Assembly: GCF_004917065.1 (NCBI RefSeq)
Contig: NZ_SSYA01000003.1
Span: 642,318-706,317, forward strand
Direction of reading: 5' to 3'
Length of the DNA: 64,000 bases
Source: Geomonas ferrireducens
GTDB taxonomy: Bacteria; Desulfobacterota; Desulfuromonadia; Geobacterales; Geobacteraceae
The first letter of the stretch is position 1. Each line of letters starts with the position of its first letter. Below, one piece after another: positions 27,861 through 36,916 of this stretch. The position numbers were made by a program, and so were the translations under genes. Under the pieces are notes generated by a model that saw only the letters and a list, made by a program, of their open reading frames with translations, was not told the DNA's origin and did not search any database.

Positions 27861-30800
27861 CTACATGTATTGTCGCCAGTACTCAAGGCCTGCGTAGGCC
27901 TCTTGGAAGCCGAAGCGCTTTAGCCCCTCCGCGTAGGGGGAAGATTGCGCCGGGTCCCCGTTGATCCGCTCCACGGTCACCCGCTTGAGCGGGTTGAAGT
28001 CCCGACTTACCAGGATGGTGAAGAAGGACAAGTAGCGCTCCAGAAGCGGATTATCCGGTTCCGCTTCAAACTCCAGTTCTTTCCCGTAACGCCTGGAAAC
28101 CAGGACAAGACGCGACCCGTGGTAGACCAGATGCGTGGAGGGAACGCGGGACGGGAGCGCCTCGTGCAGCCCCGCGATGCCGCTGCCGCACAGCGAGGTC
28201 GGGTCTGTTGCGTTCAGCCAGTAGATCGCCTCCCCCGGAAGTCCCCTCTGCAGCAGCCGGTAGGCCTGCGGCGAAATGAACTGCAGCCCCTGGATCCCCT
28301 CGAAGAACTGCCCGGAGAGTACCTCGCCCGACATCTCCATGATGCGCAGCGTCCTGAAGAGTCTTCCCCACTGCAAAAGCGGCATTTCACGCGCCAGCAA
28401 CTCCCTGAAGAGAATCCCGTAGCGCTCTAGCAGCACGCGGACGCGGTCCTTGTTGCGCTCCTCCTGTTCGAGGACGTCCGCCGCATCGATCGGGCTCGGC
28501 AGGAGGTACCAGTTACCGGGTCCTTCCTGCACCCGGCTCCAGCGTGTCCCGGCCGGGCGCCGCAGGTGGCGCGCATGTCCAGGCTCCGTGTGGGAGAGCT
28601 CGAAACGGTTCAAGATGCCCCGGCGCACCGCGGCGAAGGTGTCGTTGCTCAATTCACCCCGCCAGGCGCCTTGCCAGAGCTCGCCGTTCACCTCACTAGC
28701 CGGTTTTCCCGAGATGGAGCAGATCGATGAGAGACTGTAACGCCCCATGGGGTCGGGGATGAGCCGGGCAGGGACGGAGCGCCCCGGCTCGTTCCCGTAT
28801 TCTTCCGCATCGTGAAAGAGGTCGAGGTCTTCGGGAAAAGCGAAGGAGAGTCTGCGCTCGCCGCAGCCGAACCAGAGGAGGTCGCTCGTCTGCATGAGAC
28901 TGTCGAGCCAGCCCCCGAAATAAGGCGCAAGTCGTGCGGGCAGGACCTCCTCCTCCCACATGGGCGCGGCAAGCGGAGTACCAAGTAACTGCTCCAGCCG
29001 GGTCCTCAGATCGTCCGCCTTATCTCCCGGAGCAGTTAATCCCTGGAAGTGGGCAAGGAACAGGGGAAGCTGGGTGACCTCAAGGGCTTCGAAGACCGGC
29101 TTTCGTGAGCGGCGCAGCATGCGCAGCAGCGCCTCTAGGTTCACGGCATCGCAAACCTCGGGCTCGACGCTCTCCTCTGTGAACCGATCAAGGATGACCG
29201 CTTCCGTCTCCTCCATGGTCGCGAGCGCATCGCGCAACTGTTGCTCCCGCAATCCGAGCCTTCCCTGCAAACGTGCCACCGGCACCGGTCCGTAGTAGCT
29301 CAACCACCGGCCGATCACCCTTGTCGCCCACGGTTCCTCTTCCTCCGCTTCCTCCACGCTGAAACTCTTCCTTTCCCAGAGTTTCCGCAACGCTTTAAAG
29401 AGCCGGGCCCGAAGCGTCGCATCATCGACGAGCGACTCGAAGGCCACCTCCTGTTTCGAAAGGGAAAGCCCCTGAACGATTTCGGGAACCATCTCCAGCG
29501 CGACGAAGAGCGGCGCTGCCGCGCGCGGCGGCCTCAGCAGGACGACCCGCTCCGCCAACTGCGGGAGCAATTCCTCGTTGGAGCCGCCATCGCGTCGCAC
29601 CGCCTCCAGAAGGAGAGGCCACTCTTCTTCCGGGATCAAAAGCCGCTCCTTCACCCAGTCGATCAGCTCTCGCGCCGATTCCGGGGCGTACCCTTGGGCG
29701 GTGCGCTGCCGTTTTTCCTCGAAGAGCCGGACCAGCTCCTGGGGCAGGCGCGGGCGCAGGTGCGGCGAGAGCGCCATCTCCTTGAGCAACTCTCCCCCCA
29801 GCGACGATCTGCGCCCGCCTCCCAAAGTGTCGTCCTCGTAGACGTACTTGTTGGTCTGCTGCCAGATGAGCCCGCGGGCAAACGGAGAGGCCTGGGCGGT
29901 GCGGACCCGCGTGACGGCGATGGTGCCGTCCTGGATCTCCTCGAGGAGCCGCTTCAGGTTGACCAGGTCGAAGTCGTCCTTCAGGGCGGAACGCCAGGTC
30001 TCAAGCAGCACCGGGAAGTCGTGGTACTTGAGCACCGAGGCGAGAAGTCGCTTCGAGCGGAGCCGGTTCAGCCAAAGCGGCATCCTTCTCTTGAAGCTGC
30101 TGCGCGACAAGAGAAGGGCCCGCCCGGCGTTCTCGCGGAAGCGCGCCCCGAAGTAACCGCTCGCCTCCAGCGATTCCCTGAGGAGCGTCTCGACGTTCTC
30201 CGGCGTTACCAGTTCCAGGATCCCTTCCGCCTGTTCCAGTTCGTCCGGGAGCAAAAGTGCTATGCCGTCGTTGTTGTAGAAGGCCTGCAGCGGATAACCG
30301 TAGCGCCTCTCAAATGCTGCGGTGAGGGCGAAGGTGAAGGGGCGGTTCACGGCGTTGCCCCAGAGCGTGTGCAGGATGATCTGCTGTGTCTCGGCACCTC
30401 CCACACGGTCCCGGAACTGCTCGATCAGCATGTGATGGCGGTGGGGAAGGGGGGCGCGTGTTGCTTCCCTTTGCTGCTTGAGGTAACCCTCAAGCGCCTC
30501 GGCGGCGCCGGCATCCATGAAATGACGCTCCATCAGTCGCACGGCGAGTGCCGGTTTCCCGAGCTGCTCCTCGCTTTGCTCCAGGAAACCGGCGATCCTC
30601 TCCGAGAGGAAAAAGTCGCGGTCCAGTTCCTCGGCGCGCCAAAACGGTATGATCTGCTGTGACTTCCGGGCCGGGACGACCAGCACGGTGCTGTGCGTGA
30701 TCTCGGTAATCTGCCAGACCTGGGCTCCCAGTGCGAAGGTGTCGCCGAGCCTTCTCTCCCAGACGAACTCCTCGTCCAGTTCACCGATCTTCGCGCCGCT

Positions 30801-32333
30801 TTCCTTCAGGCGCAACTCGAAATAGCCGCGCTCGGGGATAGTTCCCCCTTCCAGGTAGACCAGCATGGAGAGCTCCGGTCGCGCCGCGATGGTCTCCTCG
30901 ATACGGTCCACGGTGACCCGAGGGCGCAGCTCCGGAACGCGGGTGTCCGCGTACTTTCCCTCTAGCATGCCGATGACGATATCGAACTGCTGTCTGGTCA
31001 GGTTGCGATAGGGGTAGCAACTCTTCAGGAAGTCGAAGAGCTCTTCCAGGTGCCATTTCTCCGGCAGGGTCGTGGCCAGGACGATCTGTGCGAGGAGATC
31101 GAGCGGCGCCTCGACCGGATGCAGTTCCTCGATCTCGCCGTCGGCTATGGCGCGCGCGATGACCGCGGCACAGACGAAATCCATCCCGAAGGTGGGAAAG
31201 AGCGTTCCGCTGCTCACCTCTCCCACGCCGTGTCCGGAGCGCCCGATGCGCTGGATGGCGGAGGAGATGGAACGTGGCGTCTGGATCAGGACGACGCTGT
31301 CGAGCCGCCCTATGTCGATGCCAAGTTCAAGGGAATTGGTGGCGACGATCGCCTTAAGCTCGCCTCTTTTCAGTCGTTCCTCCACGGCGAGCCTGATCTC
31401 CCGCGATAGGGAGCCGTGGTGCGAGTAGGCGAGTTCCTCGCCGGATAATTCGTTGATGAGCCGGGTGACCTTTTCCGTGGTCCGGCGGCTGTTTGCGAAG
31501 AAAAGCGTCGAGCGGTGCCGTGCGATGATGTCGATGAAGCGCTCCACTAGCGCGGGCCAGAACTCTTCCTCGGCCGGGCTGTGCGCCGCGTTCGGCGCGC
31601 TGATCCCGATGCTGAAGCGTTTTTCCTGCTCGCCGCGCACCAGAGCCACCGGGCGGGGCTGGTAGCGCTCTCCCACCTGACGGAAACCGCCCACGAAGTC
31701 GGCCACCGTCTCCAGGGGGCGTACCGTCGCGGAAAGGGCGATGCGCTGGAACTCGCCGCTCAAAAGGGTCAGCCGCTCGACGGCGGTGATGAGATGGGTG
31801 CCGCGCTTGTCTCCGGCGACGGCGTGGATCTCGTCGAGGATGACGGTGGCAACACCGGTGAGCGCGGCGCGGCTCCCCTTCGAGGTGAGGAGGATGTTGA
31901 GGCTTTCCGGTGTGGTGATGAGGATCTCCGGGGGGTGCCGCAGCATGCGGCGGCGCTCGGAGCCCGGGGTGTCGCCGCTTCTCGTCTGGACGCCGATGGT
32001 GGGAAAGGGCTCCCCCTCGCTTTCGAATACCCGGCGCAACTGGTCGAGCGGTGCCAGGAGGTTTCGCCGCACGTCATTGTTGAGCGCCTTCAGCGGCGAC
32101 ACGTATATGACCCTCGTTTCCCCGGCGGACCAGGCCCCGGTGATCAGCTGGTTCAGCGCCCAGAGAAACGCGGCAAGGGTCTTGCCGCTGCCGGTAGGCG
32201 CCGTCACAAGGACGTGGCGCTCCCGGCTGATCTCGTTCCAGGCCCGCAACTGGACGTCGGTCGGCTGACCGAGAGTCTCGGTAAACCATTTCTGCACCAG
32301 GGGATGAAAGTGTCTGAAGACGGTCGAGGACAT
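27861..32333 (-). CDS. lhr: long Lhr-type ATP-dependent helicase
   Basis: The product of about 1490 aa is close to the full Lhr length. The N-terminal superfamily 2 core has the Q-type motif TDVQLRAWNEI, motif I TAPTGSGKT (about 44-52), motif II LDEIHAV, motif III ALSATVRP and motif VI QRIGRSGHG. The winged-helix and Lhr core region and a long C-terminal extension follow. Lhr enzymes translocate 3' to 5' on single-stranded DNA and unwind RNA:DNA hybrids in DNA repair. The start at 32333 gives MSSTVFRHFHPLVQKW; an in-frame ATG at 32378 would add 15 residues, and neither has a clear ribosome-binding site. It converges on the ABC gene with a 2-bp gap. Confidence 0.9.
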   Translation of the reverse strand: MSSTVFRHFHPLVQKWFTETLGQPTDVQLRAWNEISRERHVLVTAPTGSGKTLAAFLWALNQLITGAWSAGETRVIYVSPLKALNNDVRRNLLAPLDQLRRVFESEGEPFPTIGVQTRSGDTPGSERRRMLRHPPEILITTPESLNILLTSKGSRAALTGVATVILDEIHAVAGDKRGTHLITAVERLTLLSGEFQRIALSATVRPLETVADFVGGFRQVGERYQPRPVALVRGEQEKRFSIGISAPNAAHSPAEEEFWPALVERFIDIIARHRSTLFFANSRRTTEKVTRLINELSGEELAYSHHGSLSREIRLAVEERLKRGELKAIVATNSLELGIDIGRLDSVVLIQTPRSISSAIQRIGRSGHGVGEVSSGTLFPTFGMDFVCAAVIARAIADGEIEELHPVEAPLDLLAQIVLATTLPEKWHLEELFDFLKSCYPYRNLTRQQFDIVIGMLEGKYADTRVPELRPRVTVDRIEETIAARPELSMLVYLEGGTIPERGYFELRLKESGAKIGELDEEFVWERRLGDTFALGAQVWQITEITHSTVLVVPARKSQQIIPFWRAEELDRDFFLSERIAGFLEQSEEQLGKPALAVRLMERHFMDAGAAEALEGYLKQQREATRAPLPHRHHMLIEQFRDRVGGAETQQIILHTLWGNAVNRPFTFALTAAFERRYGYPLQAFYNNDGIALLLPDELEQAEGILELVTPENVETLLRESLEASGYFGARFRENAGRALLLSRSSFKRRMPLWLNRLRSKRLLASVLKYHDFPVLLETWRSALKDDFDLVNLKRLLEEIQDGTIAVTRVRTAQASPFARGLIWQQTNKYVYEDDTLGGGRRSSLGGELLKEMALSPHLRPRLPQELVRLFEEKRQRTAQGYAPESARELIDWVKERLLIPEEEWPLLLEAVRRDGGSNEELLPQLAERVVLLRPPRAAAPLFVALEMVPEIVQGLSLSKQEVAFESLVDDATLRARLFKALRKLWERKSFSVEEAEEEEPWATRVIGRWLSYYGPVPVARLQGRLGLREQQLRDALATMEETEAVILDRFTEESVEPEVCDAVNLEALLRMLRRSRKPVFEALEVTQLPLFLAHFQGLTAPGDKADDLRTRLEQLLGTPLAAPMWEEEVLPARLAPYFGGWLDSLMQTSDLLWFGCGERRLSFAFPEDLDLFHDAEEYGNEPGRSVPARLIPDPMGRYSLSSICSISGKPASEVNGELWQGAWRGELSNDTFAAVRRGILNRFELSHTEPGHARHLRRPAGTRWSRVQEGPGNWYLLPSPIDAADVLEQEERNKDRVRVLLERYGILFRELLAREMPLLQWGRLFRTLRIMEMSGEVLSGQFFEGIQGLQFISPQAYRLLQRGLPGEAIYWLNATDPTSLCGSGIAGLHEALPSRVPSTHLVYHGSRLVLVSRRYGKELEFEAEPDNPLLERYLSFFTILVSRDFNPLKRVTVERINGDPAQSSPYAEGLKRFGFQEAYAGLEYWRQYM

Positions 32334-32448
32334 AGCTATGACTTTAGGCGAAGGTGAAGCTCTCTTCAAGTAGTGCATCTCTTTTGTGAGGCTATTGTCT
32401 CAAGTGATAGGGGCTGTGAGCCGAATTTATTAAGAAAGGAAAGATAAT

Positions 32449-32600
32449 AGTTCCTTGGAACTATCCAAGCGAACTGCAAATCCCCCCTGTCCCCCTTCGC
32501 AAAGGGGGGGACGCCTAGGCTCACGCAGCACTTCGTGGACAGCTGTATTCCATGTTCCGGGAATCTCCGATGGACCCTTGTAAAGTGGCATTCCGGAAAG
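32449..32600. repeat. C-rich/G-rich hairpin repeat, copy 1 (left flank of island)
   Basis: The 364-bp gap between the helicase and the next gene contains a palindrome AGTTCC-TT-GGAACT (32449-32462). It is followed by AAATCCCCCCTGTCCCCC, then TTCGC and AAAGGGGGG (about 32478-32510), and by a block (CGCAGCACTTCGTGGACA, GAATCTCCGATG). Each of these parts recurs at 36917-37081. The C-run and G-run pair into a strong hairpin. No gene was found in the gap. Confidence 0.75.
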
Positions 32601-32697
32601 ATGTTTACTTTGTCTGCCTCCAATGGTAATGGATGCCTCAGTTTCCCAATTATTTCGCGTCTCGCGGCGTTCGCCGGTAGGGACGACGGAGGTTCGC

Positions 32698-32913
32698 ATG
32701 AAGAGATTATTGCTCGTGGCGATGCTGGTAATGGCGGCAGCCGGGTGTTCCGGGGATAAAAGCAAGGAGCTTTACGACACCGCGCAGTTCGAGGAAAAAC
32801 AGAGCAACCGCGAACATGCGAAACAGCTTTACCAGGAGATCGTGGACAAGTACCCGGACAGCCCGGTCGCAAAGCAGGCGAAGGAGCGGCTCGCGGCGAT
32901 GGGAGGGAAGTAG
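32698..32913 (+). CDS. small TPR-like lipoprotein
   Basis: The 71-aa product has a signal peptide ending in the lipobox AAGC (Cys about residue 17). One TPR-like helical pair follows (AQFEEKQSNREHAKQLYQEI, then YPDSPVAKQAKERLAAM) and resembles the repeat of YbgF/BamD-type lipoproteins. GGAGG lies 7 nt before the ATG at 32698; the frame is open upstream without a plausible start. A strong terminator follows, so it is a single-gene unit. The function is unknown. Confidence 0.75.
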   Translation: MKRLLLVAMLVMAAAGCSGDKSKELYDTAQFEEKQSNREHAKQLYQEIVDKYPDSPVAKQAKERLAAMGGK

Positions 32914-32962
32914 CGCCAGATTCGTAGACTGAGGGACGCAAGGGAAGGGGCTTTTATCGGCT

Positions 32963-32997
32963 AGCGGCGGGGAGAAAACACCCCGCCGCTTTTTTTT
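32963..32997 (+). terminator. strong terminator after the small lipoprotein gene
   Basis: AGCGGCGGGG (32963-32972) pairs with CCCCGCCGCT (32981-32990) over an 8-nt loop, followed directly by eight T. The convergent cytochrome gene ends just to its right. Confidence 0.92.
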
Positions 32998-33002
32998 GTG
33001 CA

Positions 33003-33410
33003 TCAGGGGAAGGTGGCGAGGATGTATTGGCCGATCTTCTTGGCGTCGTCGTTGGAGATCATCCCCTCGTCGAACTTGGTCATGCCCGGACCGGGGTTGC
33101 GCATCACCTTAACGATATCCTCGGGCTTGGTGATCTTGCTGCGCTCCGCCATCGCCTTTGCTCCCAAAGGCTTCGCCGGGGTGATGGTGTTGCCGCCGTT
33201 GGGGTGGCAGACGACACAGTGCTGCTTGAAGAGCTGTTCGCCGGTGAGCCCGGTCGCTGAAGGAGCGGGTTCCTTGGCAGCCGGTGTAGTAGCCGAGCTT
33301 ACCTTGCTTTGCGGTGGCGTGACCTGCTCTTCGCTCTTCTTTTTGCATCCTGTTACTGCGGTGGAAGCTAGTGCCAGAATTGCCAGGGTTACAACCAAAC
33401 GCCTCTGCAT
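33003..33410 (-). CDS. monoheme c-type cytochrome lipoprotein
   Basis: The 135-aa product has a lipobox VTGC (Cys about residue 22), a Lys/Pro/Ala-rich tether, and a class I cytochrome c domain. One heme site, CVVCH, lies at about residue 70, with GPGMTKFDEGMISND as the likely distal loop carrying the axial Met and IGQYILATF as the closing helix. It would be membrane-anchored and face the periplasm, a possible electron carrier or sensor. AGGAGG precedes the ATG. Confidence 0.9.
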   Translation of the reverse strand: MQRRLVVTLAILALASTAVTGCKKKSEEQVTPPQSKVSSATTPAAKEPAPSATGLTGEQLFKQHCVVCHPNGGNTITPAKPLGAKAMAERSKITKPEDIVKVMRNPGPGMTKFDEGMISNDDAKKIGQYILATFP

Positions 33411-33507
33411 GTGACACCTCCTGTTAGGGTTTTTTCATCAGGCGAGTATACCAGACAACATTTATCCTGCTGTGCCAAGAGCTTCTTTTTTACCGTAGGT
33501 TGCCAGT

Positions 33508-33535
33508 TTGACAACTTATTGGTGAATGTTAATCT
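33508..33535 (+). promoter_or_regulatory. promoter of the effector cassette
   Basis: TTGACA (33508-33513) and TAATCT (33530-33535) are separated by 16 bp, about 34 bp before the first ATG of the cassette, which also has AAAGGAGG. One transcript is expected to cover the four coupled genes. Confidence 0.6.
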
Positions 33536-33568
33536 ATGGCGTCTGCCACGGTCAAAGGAGGTTCCACC

Positions 33569-33895
33569 ATGAAGAGAATGGTCATGCTGGTCGTGCTAGC
33601 GTTTTCATGTCAGGTGTCCCTTTCTTGCGCCACCGGAAATGAGGTCGTCCACCGCGCCAACGGCAAGTTCATCCCGGACCAGAGGGATGTCGAAAGCAGT
33701 CCCACCGAGGAGAATGCCTGTGAATGCTGCCAGAAGTGCAAGGCGGCGCAGAAACAGCCGACAAAGCCTCCGACCGAGCGCGAGGAGGCAACCACTACCG
33801 GTTGCGAAGATTGCTGCCAGCGCTGTGGCAGGCCCGTGCAGCCCCTTCCCGAAGACGTTCCCCCCGAGATCATCAACAAACCAAGGCAAAAGTGA
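33569..33895 (+). CDS. small exported cysteine-rich protein of unknown function
   Basis: The 108-aa product has a signal peptide (MKRMVMLVVLAFSCQVSLSC; the SLSC end may be a lipobox). Its mature part has two similar cysteine clusters, CECCQKC and CEDCCQRC, about 30 residues apart, and a Pro-rich end. I do not recognise a family. The clusters could bind metal or form disulfides in the periplasm. AAAGGAGG lies just upstream of the ATG at 33569. Its stop overlaps the GTG start of the DUF4123 gene by 4 bp, so it appears to be a true member of the effector cassette. Confidence 0.7.
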   Translation: MKRMVMLVVLAFSCQVSLSCATGNEVVHRANGKFIPDQRDVESSPTEENACECCQKCKAAQKQPTKPPTEREEATTTGCEDCCQRCGRPVQPLPEDVPPEIINKPRQK

Positions 33896-34854
33896 TATCT
33901 GCGGCAGACGTCAAGACATTCAAACGACTGCTCCTCTGCATGGAGGGCGCGAGAGCGTTCGCCCTGCTGGACGGTGCAGCCCAGCCGGACCTCCTTGCGA
34001 CTCTCACGCATTACCAACCCGAGCACTACTGCCTGTTACGGGGGCAACTCGCGCCTGACTTGGCGGCAGTCGCTCCGTATCTCGTGACGCTTGAACCAGA
34101 GGCGCCATTTACCGACTGGGTCATGTCCCTGTGGGGCCTTAGCAGCGGCGTCTTAGGCGTCTCGCGCCGCGACCTTCACTGGCTGAACAGGCATTTCAGA
34201 AGCCTCATCCTCATCGAGCACGCGGACCGGCAGGCTTATTTCCGCTATTACGACCCTGTCGTTCTGCGAAACTACCTTCCAACCTGTACCGAGGTGGAAC
34301 TGAGGGCTTTCTTTGGCGACGTGGAATTCTTCATTGTGGAAGACGAGGAGCCTGGCGTCGCTTTGATTTACGGATTTGATGGAGAGGTGCTTCGTCAGCA
34401 CATGGTGGCACTAGGGGGAGGCGCCCAGTTGGACATTCTTCATGGGCTGGCTGAGCGAAACAGATTGAGACCGCAAGGCAAAGCAGGGAAGCTGAACGTA
34501 CGACCGGAACAGCTCCAACAACTGGGAATGAGCATCTACCTGGAGCGTATGCGACTTTATTTGAACGAGGTCTTTCCTGAAAGCAGAAAGGTTCCGAGAG
34601 CCAACCTCGAGCGAATGATCATGGAGCTTACTGAGCGCGCGGCAGGATACAAACTGGTGCTGGAAAACCATGTTGCCGCCTTCCTCGCCGCTGCCTGGAT
34701 TCTTGGGATGAAGTTCGATGAGTCGTACCCCGCCGCGCGAGAAGTTTTGCTGGATTACGAGATGGACTGCGGTAGGAAAGCGGAATGGCTGTGGGATTTT
34801 ATCGATGCGACGGCAGCATCTCTCGGGACCGGCGACGGCGGGAGGGAACTGTGA
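33892..34854 (+). CDS. DUF4123 protein, putative T6SS effector adaptor
   Basis: The 320-aa protein has at about residues 10-140 the pattern of DUF4123: AFALLDGAAQPDLLATL, then PFTDWVMSLWG, HWLNRHFRSLI and FRYYDPVVLRNYLP. Known DUF4123 proteins (Tap/Tec) are chaperone-adaptors that load lipase and other effectors onto VgrG of the type VI secretion system. A C-terminal helical region follows. The GTG at 33892 is chosen because it overlaps the preceding stop and has AAGG upstream; the frame is open earlier only as a shadow of the Cys-rich gene. Its stop overlaps the GTG start of the lipase gene. Confidence 0.85.
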   Translation: MISAADVKTFKRLLLCMEGARAFALLDGAAQPDLLATLTHYQPEHYCLLRGQLAPDLAAVAPYLVTLEPEAPFTDWVMSLWGLSSGVLGVSRRDLHWLNRHFRSLILIEHADRQAYFRYYDPVVLRNYLPTCTEVELRAFFGDVEFFIVEDEEPGVALIYGFDGEVLRQHMVALGGGAQLDILHGLAERNRLRPQGKAGKLNVRPEQLQQLGMSIYLERMRLYLNEVFPESRKVPRANLERMIMELTERAAGYKLVLENHVAAFLAAAWILGMKFDESYPAAREVLLDYEMDCGRKAEWLWDFIDATAASLGTGDGGREL

Positions 34855-36080
34855 ACGGGCAAGGCAACATCATCTCGGAATTTGCTCACCGTGCAGGAGA
34901 TGCGGCTCGAAGCGGTGCTGAGTTCGTCGCGCACGCGGCAGAGACGGCAAAAGAAAGGGTGGAAAAGGTCTCCAGAAAGGCGAAAGCGTACGTGGCGAAG
35001 ACAATCCATCCGCAGCCGGCCGGAGCGGTCATCGAACCATGTCCGAAGAACAGGAAGGCAGAGCGTGTCGCCGAACGGAAGGCGAAGCTTTTGTCAAGCA
35101 GGGAACGGCTGAAGTCCATGCCCGCCGGACCCCGGCGGGACGCCCTGGTGCACGCGACCGAGCGCTTCGAGCGCAACAACGTCGCCGTCGAGCGCGCCCG
35201 TCTTGCCGAGGACACCTACAAAGTAGGGCAGGGCGAACCGCCGGAGGGGTGGGAGAGAGTCAGTGGTGAGGAACTGAGACGAATGGGAATGAATCAAGAA
35301 GATTTTCCACAACTAGATCGAAGATTCTCTCCAGAAGGCTATAAAGATGGCTATTTCGCGGAGCTTTACAAATCCAAACCGGATGTTTTGGGTCACGAGC
35401 AGTACGTGCTGTCCTTTCGTGGCACGCAAGGGAAAAAAGATGGAGTTACCGATCTGGTCCAAGCCTTCGGAGGGGAAACGGACCATTATTCTCGTGCCAT
35501 AGCAGCCGCTCGGAAGCTGAAGCGCTTCTTGGGTAATAAGCTTGAGGTTACTGGTCATTCAATGGGAGGTGGAATGGCAATTGCGGCCGGACTTGTTGCC
35601 GGCATAAAAGTTTATGCGATTGACTCTGCAGGGGTACATCCCCTTACGCTGGAACGTGTAGGTGAACGATACAATAGAGAGGTTGCCGCAAGATACGTCA
35701 CGAACTACATTGCTGACGGTGAAATCCTGGATTGTATCCAAAATCCGGCAAACCAACGTGTCATTGTTGCAGGAGTTACCTTGGCGGCCCCAGCTATTGG
35801 TGGCACCATGGTGGTCGCAGGGCGTCGTGCAATGTCGGAATCCGGCACTGTCACTTATGGCCCACCGGGTGTGATACATAAGCTCCCTATTATTGCTAAC
35901 GCTGAAGACGTGCTAAATGGCAAATCAGTTCAGGGGCTAACGCCTGGTCTTGCGGAGAAGCTCTCAAACGCCATTAACCCTGTACGAAAAGTAGCATTGC
36001 ATGACCCAGTATATGTCATTGCAGGGCTTGAACAGCAAAAGGCTGATGACATGAGTACGATTAGTAGGGAAAGGCAATGA
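34851..36080 (+). CDS. lipase-type (GxSxG) putative T6SS effector
   Basis: The 409-aa protein has an Ala- and charge-rich helical N-terminal part (about 1-140). The alpha/beta hydrolase domain (about 150-330) resembles class 3 lipases and DUF2974: YVLSFRGTQGKKDGVTD is the strand with the oxyanion-type motif, and VTGHSMGGGMA carries the nucleophile Ser near residue 236. AIDSAGVHP could hold the acid, and LHDPVYV near the end is a candidate His. A hydrophobic segment (VIVAGVTLAAPAIGGTMVVAG) lies at about 303-323. Coupling to the DUF4123 adaptor before it and a lipoprotein after it matches Tle phospholipase cassettes. GC falls abruptly at about 35270. The target lipid is not predictable. Confidence 0.78.
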   Translation: MNGQGNIISEFAHRAGDAARSGAEFVAHAAETAKERVEKVSRKAKAYVAKTIHPQPAGAVIEPCPKNRKAERVAERKAKLLSSRERLKSMPAGPRRDALVHATERFERNNVAVERARLAEDTYKVGQGEPPEGWERVSGEELRRMGMNQEDFPQLDRRFSPEGYKDGYFAELYKSKPDVLGHEQYVLSFRGTQGKKDGVTDLVQAFGGETDHYSRAIAAARKLKRFLGNKLEVTGHSMGGGMAIAAGLVAGIKVYAIDSAGVHPLTLERVGERYNREVAARYVTNYIADGEILDCIQNPANQRVIVAGVTLAAPAIGGTMVVAGRRAMSESGTVTYGPPGVIHKLPIIANAEDVLNGKSVQGLTPGLAEKLSNAINPVRKVALHDPVYVIAGLEQQKADDMSTISRERQ

Positions 36081-36823
36081 GAGCCCTGCCTGCTTTTGCA
36101 ATGGTAATTTCTCTTCTAACCAGTTGTGTGGGAGATAAGTCAATGTCAGAAAGCGCGTATAATCAGGATTTTACCGTGTCAAAGGATGTGGAGTTGATCA
36201 AAGCTATTTCCTTCGGCGATTTAAAGGCAATAAGAACGTTGGCCGGAGAGGGCGGGAATTTGAACGCGGTGGGGAAGCATGAAAATACGCCTCTACGGGT
36301 CGCGGTAAAGCTGAAGCAAAAGCATGTGGTCAGGTTGCTGTTCCAGTTGGGAGTCGATCCTAACACCATAACGCCTGGAGGTGTTGTGGCGGCAGCGGAT
36401 GACGCCGTTACAGAAAAAGATCCCGATTTTCTACGTCTTTTTCTGGAGTTCGGTTTAGACCCGAATCTGAAATGTCAGGGCATGCCGCTAATATTTTTCG
36501 CACTCTCACGCCAGAACTGGATTCAGTATGAGATGCTTCTTTCGAGTGGAGCAGACATCAACTCAAAACTGCCTGACGGCTCATCATTGCTACTGGACTT
36601 GGTTATGCACATGGAGTACGACCGGGCAAAAGAACTGCTGCTTAAAGGGGCGGAGTTTAGGGTTAGAAGTAGCCATGGATTCAATGTGTTGGACCAACTG
36701 GTGGATGATCAGCGCCGCCTGTGCATCGATCCCGACCTCCCGGACTGCCGCAAACGCGCCGAACTGCTGCGGCTTTTGCGGGAGCGGGGGGCTGCCGTTC
36801 CTCCCGGTCTGCCTTACATGTGA
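36077..36823 (+). CDS. ankyrin-repeat lipoprotein, putative immunity protein
   Basis: The 248-aa product has a signal peptide with lipobox LTSC (Cys about residue 17). Ankyrin repeats follow (ENTPLRVAVKLKQKHVVRLL, QYEMLLSSGADINSKLPDGS, YDRAKELLLKGAEFRV). Its ATG overlaps the lipase stop by 4 bp. Periplasmic lipoproteins with ankyrin or Sel1 repeats encoded right after T6SS lipases are known to neutralise them, which fits here. The gene is AT-rich until about 36705, and its last 120 bp return to high GC. Confidence 0.78.
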   Translation: MRALPAFAMVISLLTSCVGDKSMSESAYNQDFTVSKDVELIKAISFGDLKAIRTLAGEGGNLNAVGKHENTPLRVAVKLKQKHVVRLLFQLGVDPNTITPGGVVAAADDAVTEKDPDFLRLFLEFGLDPNLKCQGMPLIFFALSRQNWIQYEMLLSSGADINSKLPDGSSLLLDLVMHMEYDRAKELLLKGAEFRVRSSHGFNVLDQLVDDQRRLCIDPDLPDCRKRAELLRLLRERGAAVPPGLPYM

Positions 36824-36916
36824 CTATCGCGCACGTTTCCCTTTCCTATCGGACTTTCGCTACAAGGACGCCTGTCCCCTAGACTCCCGCTCGAGCGGCG
36901 GCGGCCGGCAAAAAGC

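Noticed and set aside
33724-33891. Longer form of the DUF4123 protein starting inside the Cys-rich gene
   Set aside because: The extra 56 codons are the out-of-frame shadow of the Cys-rich gene, while a GTG overlapping its stop gives a coupled start.
33569-33895. PAAR or VgrG-like carrier
   Set aside because: The protein has a signal peptide and two cysteine clusters, and lacks PAAR repeats and any VgrG features.
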